From contig CAJTJT010000002.1 of NCBI GenBank assembly GCA_910576915.1, positions 124,001-188,000 of the forward strand: a DNA stretch of 64,000 nucleotides. Direction: 5' to 3'. Shown piece after piece: positions 61,012 through 64,000 of the stretch. Position numbers and translations under genes: made by a program. Under the pieces are notes generated by a model. It was not told the origin of the DNA. It was given only the letters and a program-made list of their open reading frames with translations, and made no database searches. This DNA comes from an uncultured Elusimicrobiales bacterium. GTDB taxonomy: Bacteria > Elusimicrobiota > Elusimicrobia > Elusimicrobiales > Elusimicrobiaceae. Within the stretch, counting starts at the first letter, position 1, and each line of letters starts with the position of its first letter.

Positions 61012-61179
61012 ATGATGTCTTTTAAATTCAGCTTAATTAATTTAGCGGCGTTTCTGCTTTTGGGCGGGGCCGTTTACTTGTGGGGCCCCGGCTGGGGCAG
61101 CTTGTGGCGCGCTGCGGGCAGTGCGTTGTTATACGCCGTGGTGTTTGGAGCCTGTTTTGTAGTGGTAAAACGGCGGTAA
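61012..61179 (+). CDS. Tiny membrane protein (55 residues)
   Basis: Reads MMSFKFSLINLAAFLLLGG, then a VYLWGPGWGSLWRAAGSALL segment and a second hydrophobic stretch ending VVKRR. Two membrane helices joined by a Gly and Trp-rich turn. Ribosome site GAGAGGGA 4-6 nt before the paired ATGs at 61012 and 61015. Starts 7 nt after the previous stop. Function unknown. Confidence 0.55.
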   Translation: MMSFKFSLINLAAFLLLGGAVYLWGPGWGSLWRAAGSALLYAVVFGACFVVVKRR

Positions 61180-61199
61180 AAATTCATTTTCTGCAAAGC

Positions 61200-61231
61200 G
61201 AAAGCGCAGGGAATTTTCCTTGCGCTTTTTT
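61200..61231 (+). terminator. Rho-independent terminator
   Basis: AAGCGCAGGGAA / TTCCTTGCGCTT stem plus a T run, closing the aspartokinase operon. Confidence 0.8.
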
Positions 61232-61248
61232 TGTGTTTTGGGAAAGGG

Positions 61249-61276
61249 TTGTATTGTTTTTTTTTTTTGATAATAT
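61249..61276 (+). promoter_or_regulatory. T12-spacer promoter of pilin gene 5
   Basis: TTGTAT (61249-61254), spacer TG-T12-GA (16 bp), TAATAT (61271-61276); 69 nt to the start codon. Confidence 0.78.
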
Positions 61277-61279
61277 GGG

Positions 61280-61336
61280 CTAAGCGGGTTGATTTTTGGG
61301 TAAATAAGTATTATTCTAAAGAATCAACTTGCTTAG
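61280..61336 (+). promoter_or_regulatory. Leader hairpin touching the ribosome site of pilin 5
   Basis: CTAAGCGGGTTGATT (61280-61294) pairs with AATCAACTTGCTTAG (61322-61336), all 15 positions with two G-U pairs. The 3' arm ends inside AGGAG (61335-61339), the ribosome site. It could reduce translation when folded. Confidence 0.5.
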
Positions 61337-61345
61337 GAGTATCTT

Positions 61346-61792
61346 ATGAAAAAAGGTTTTACGTTAATAGAGTTGTTGGTTGTTGTTCTTATCATTGGTA
61401 TTTTAGCTTCTGTGGCGCTGCCGCAATACCGTAAAGCGGTGCTCAAAGCGCGCGCTACGGAAGGGGTTACTCTCTTGCGTTCTATTGAAAAAGCCGAAGA
61501 TATTTATTTTATGGCTAACGGCCAATATACCAAGGATTTGGACGCGTTAGACCTGGATTTGCCCAAATTTAATTGTGCGTCGCTTAATTTCTGTCAGTTT
61601 TATTCTGCAGGGGGCGATTTTTTATGGGAAATTACCTTTGGCAGTACCACAAGCTATACGCTCTATTGCGCCGCCAAAACAGAGGACGCCGTTCCTATGC
61701 GGATTTGCGCTTCCTTGGGAGCGTATTCACATATTAACGGTTCCAGGTCTTATTACGCTTTGGTTCGCAAGTCGGCGGGGAATACTTTGTAA
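61346..61792 (+). CDS. Type IV pilin-like protein 5
   Basis: 148 residues. Leader MKKG, then FTLIELLVVVLIIGILASVA and ALPQYRKAVLKARATEGVTL. Cysteines in FNCASLNFCQFYS, LYCAAKTE and MRICASLG. Ends with KSAGNTL, unlike the WP/LP ends of the others. Ribosome site AGGAG 6 nt before the ATG, at the foot of a leader hairpin. Confidence 0.88.
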   Translation: MKKGFTLIELLVVVLIIGILASVALPQYRKAVLKARATEGVTLLRSIEKAEDIYFMANGQYTKDLDALDLDLPKFNCASLNFCQFYSAGGDFLWEITFGSTTSYTLYCAAKTEDAVPMRICASLGAYSHINGSRSYYALVRKSAGNTL

Positions 61793-61835
61793 CTTTGTAT
61801 CTTTCAAACCGAAAATATGATATGATATTTTTGAT

Positions 61836-62273
61836 ATGGAAAACACTGTCATTTTACAATTAATCGGGTTTACCGTTTGCTTTATTTTACTGTTCGTTTT
61901 TACGGCCAAATACCGCGCCGCGCTGGCGCACGAAACGGATTTCGAACCGGCGGTGGAAGATTTAACCGTGGTTACTGTGGCCCAGCAGCCCGCTTATAAA
62001 CCGCGCGCCGCCATTTTGCAGTCCCTGCAGGGAACGGCGTCTTTGGAAACGGCGGACTTAAAAGAAAAAGTAAAAGATTTGCATTATCGGTTGGAAGAAC
62101 TTAAAATCGCGCAGGACAAAACCAGCGGCGAATTTGCCAAACAAATGGCCCGCATGGAACAGCGCATCAGTACTTTCGAACAGGAATATGTAGCCAAACT
62201 TCAGCCTACTTTGCTCAGCCTGATTGAAGAGTTGGAAAACATGAAAGTGTCTGAAAATAAAACCGAAAAATAA
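61836..62273 (+). CDS. Membrane-anchored coiled-coil protein
   Basis: 145 residues: one N-terminal membrane helix (LIGFTVCFILLFVFT), a Pro-containing linker, and a coiled coil from about residue 68 to 135 (LKEKVKDLHYRLEELKIAQD, QMARMEQRISTFEQEYVAKL). Function unknown; a scaffold or spacer role fits the shape only. Confidence 0.62.
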   Translation: MENTVILQLIGFTVCFILLFVFTAKYRAALAHETDFEPAVEDLTVVTVAQQPAYKPRAAILQSLQGTASLETADLKEKVKDLHYRLEELKIAQDKTSGEFAKQMARMEQRISTFEQEYVAKLQPTLLSLIEELENMKVSENKTEK

Positions 62274-62297
62274 TTTTAGCGCACTTTAAAAAATGCA

Positions 62298-62331
62298 AAA
62301 CCGCCGCTCTTTTTGCGGCGGTTTTCTTTTT
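62298..62331 (+). terminator. Rho-independent terminator
   Basis: AAACCGCCGC / GCGGCGGTTTT hairpin plus T run. The remaining gap to 62590 holds AT-rich sequence, an inverted repeat AACGCATT...AATGCGT (62387-62408), and a possible promoter TTGTTT-17-TAAAAT near 62513-62541. Confidence 0.82.
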
Positions 62332-62590
62332 AGGCGGGTTTAAACGGTGTGTGAAAAATGCAAAAAAATGCGCAAATTTGCAAAAAACGCATTCCTTTTA
62401 AAATGCGTCCGTCAGACGGAGGCGGGGGAACAAGCCGCGTGAATATGGTAAAATTCTGATAAGTTGAATTAAGTTTTGTCAACCCTTTGCGCAAAAAAAG
62501 CGTGCGTAAATTTGTTTTGCTTCTCCTAAATTTATAAAATATACCTATATAGAAGTACGCAAGGAAAAAGGATTTCCGTTAGGAGAACAA

Positions 62591-64000
62591 ATGAAAAATA
62601 AACACCTTGAACCTATCGCCGTAGTTGGTATCGGCGCTATCATGCCCGGAGCGTTGACGAAAGACGAATTCTGGAGCAACATTAAAGAAGGCAAGTATTG
62701 CATTACCGAAATTCCCGCGTCTTACTGGGACTACAAACTTTTCTACAGTCCCGACCATAAAGCCGAAGACAAACTTTATTCCAAAATCGGCGGTTTTATT
62801 CCCCAGACGTTTAAATTCAATTCCCTCAAATACCGCATTCCTCCCCAAATCGCCAAACAGATGGACACCGTGCAGCACCTGGCTATCGAAACCACGCGCA
62901 TGGCGTTGGAAGATTCCGGTTACGACAAAAAAGAGTTTGACCACAACCGCACCGCGGTAATTATCGGCAACTCCATGGGCGGCATGAAGAACGAAATGTC
63001 CAACACCCGCCTGAACAGACCTTTCTTGTACGAAATCCTTAAAAACACCCCTACGTATAAATCGCTGGCTCCGGCCGACGCCCAGAAAATGCTGGACGAA
63101 ATGGACGCGGGCGTACGCGAAAAATTCACCCCGGTCAACGAAGACTCCATGCCCGGCGAACTCGCCAACGTAATTCCCGGCCGCGTGGCCAACGTGTTCG
63201 ACCTTCACGGCACCAACTTCGCCGTGGACGCCGCGTGCGCCACTTCTTTGGCCGCCATCGACCAGGCCGTAAACGGCCTTCGCATGGGCAATTTTGATAT
63301 GGCTATCGCCGGCGGCGTGGACCAGATGATGTCCCCTTCCGCTTACATCAAATTCTGCAAAATCGGCGCGCTTTCCGAAAAAGGCTCCTGCCCGTTTGAC
63401 GCCAAGGCCGACGGTTTCGTTATGGCCGAAGGCGCGGGTATGGTGATTTTGAAACGCCTCTCGGACGCCGTAAAAGACGGCGACAAAATTTACGCCGTTA
63501 TCCGCGCGGTCGGCGCGTCTTCCGACGGGAAAGGCAAAGGCATTACCGCCCCGAACCCGAAAGGCCAAAAAATCGCCGTGGAAAAAGCGTTTGAACAGGT
63601 GGAATACACCCCCGGCGACGTGGGCCTTGTGGAAGCGCACGGCACCAGCACCCGCGTGGGCGACGCTGTGGAACTCAACGCGTTAAACGAAATTTTCAGC
63701 GCTCATGCCAAACCCGGCACCATCGGTTTGGGCAGCGTAAAAAGCCAAATCGGCCACGCCAAAGCGGCGGCCGGTATCGCTTCTTTAATCAAAACTTCGC
63801 TCGCCTTATATAATAAGGTGTTGCCGCCGTCCGTCAACTTTGAAACCCCGAACCCGACCGTGGACTGGGCCACCTGCCCGTTCCGCGTGATTACCAAACT
63901 GGAAGACTGGAACACGGACAAAGTGCGCCGCGCCAACGTTTCCGCGTTTGGCTTCGGCGGAACCAACTTCCACGTGGCCATGGAAGAAATGAACGACGGC
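62591..64000 (+). CDS. PKS/PUFA-synthase-type beta-ketoacyl synthase (partial, C-terminus cut)
   Basis: About 470 residues visible; runs off the right edge. It starts directly with a ketosynthase domain: EPIAVVGIGAIMPGALTKDE, active-site Cys in VDAACATSLAAIDQAV, the two His in VEAHGTSTRVGDAVEL and VKSQIGHAKAAAG, and FGFGGTNFHVAMEE. The long insertions and the PIAVVG start fit modular PKS or PfaA-like PUFA synthases rather than FabF. More domains (acyltransferase, ACP repeats) may follow outside. Ribosome site AGGAG. Confidence 0.9.
   Translation, partial: MKNKHLEPIAVVGIGAIMPGALTKDEFWSNIKEGKYCITEIPASYWDYKLFYSPDHKAEDKLYSKIGGFIPQTFKFNSLKYRIPPQIAKQMDTVQHLAIETTRMALEDSGYDKKEFDHNRTAVIIGNSMGGMKNEMSNTRLNRPFLYEILKNTPTYKSLAPADAQKMLDEMDAGVREKFTPVNEDSMPGELANVIPGRVANVFDLHGTNFAVDAACATSLAAIDQAVNGLRMGNFDMAIAGGVDQMMSPSAYIKFCKIGALSEKGSCPFDAKADGFVMAEGAGMVILKRLSDAVKDGDKIYAVIRAVGASSDGKGKGITAPNPKGQKIAVEKAFEQVEYTPGDVGLVEAHGTSTRVGDAVELNALNEIFSAHAKPGTIGLGSVKSQIGHAKAAAGIASLIKTSLALYNKVLPPSVNFETPNPTVDWATCPFRVITKLEDWNTDKVRRANVSAFGFGGTNFHVAMEEMNDG

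Noticed and set aside
62579..63640. A 353-codon open frame antisense to the ketosynthase
   Set aside because: No recognisable domain; the plus-strand ketosynthase has all catalytic residues.

Overview
The window looks like the chromosome of a strictly or mainly anaerobic, Gram-negative gut bacterium. The closest fit is the phylum Elusimicrobiota (Elusimicrobium-like or a related animal-gut lineage). That assignment is an inference from gene style: many scattered single pilin genes with a near-identical GFTLIELL N-terminus, a class III ribonucleotide reductase, outer-envelope functions (Lgt, phosphoethanolamine transferase, heptose adenylyltransferase) and a PfaA/PKS-type ketosynthase. No ribosomal operon, CRISPR array, prophage or intact insertion sequence is visible. 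One tRNA (Ser-GGA) is present.

Layout: 1-4.9 kb carries an envelope amidase, NIF3, an M20 peptidase, a pseudopilin and the prepilin peptidase. 5-16.3 kb has the first lone pilin, an rdgB/peptidase T block, valS, a phosphoethanolamine transferase, a nucleoside phosphorylase, tRNA-Ser and pyrophosphatase. 16.4-23.7 kb is a redox/stress cluster on the minus strand (MerR regulator, MBL protein, DUF3737, aldo/keto reductase, flavodoxin lipoprotein, membrane cytochrome-like protein, carboxymuconolactone decarboxylase-like protein, cupin). Two MerR-type promoters with 19-bp spacers and the same operator drive it. 23.7-33.5 kb holds an exported HAD phosphatase, Fe-alcohol dehydrogenase, an ArsR-permease pair, a Pif1-like helicase, ZupT and an M29 aminopeptidase. 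33.8-37 kb is the anaerobic ribonucleotide reductase locus, with the glycyl-radical segment in its own small gene. 38-43 kb has an AccB-like protein, AccC, a heptose adenylyltransferase, an alpha-oxoamine synthase and a GNAT-like protein, which together suggest lipid synthesis. 43-55 kb has three more pilins, a six-gene minus-strand operon (phosphohexomutase-eno-ftsB-MBL-lgt-rluD) and an rlmN-lipoprotein-ComB/QueC fusion operon. 55-64 kb has suhB, a RecB-like nuclease, ptsN-def, gpmA, an ACT-less aspartokinase, the fifth pilin and the start of a large ketosynthase gene.

The most striking feature is a promoter module shared by all five lone pilin genes: TTGTAT or TTGACC, then a 16-bp spacer made of YG, exactly twelve T and GA, then a -10 box. 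A homopolymer inside a promoter spacer is a classical phase-variation layout. Other unusual points are a pilin whose leader is enlarged in frame by an inserted repeat, a split NrdD, a ComB-QueC fusion, an AccB without its biotinylation lysine, and a group of genes whose -10 box lies only 6-7 nt before the ATG (probable leaderless mRNAs).
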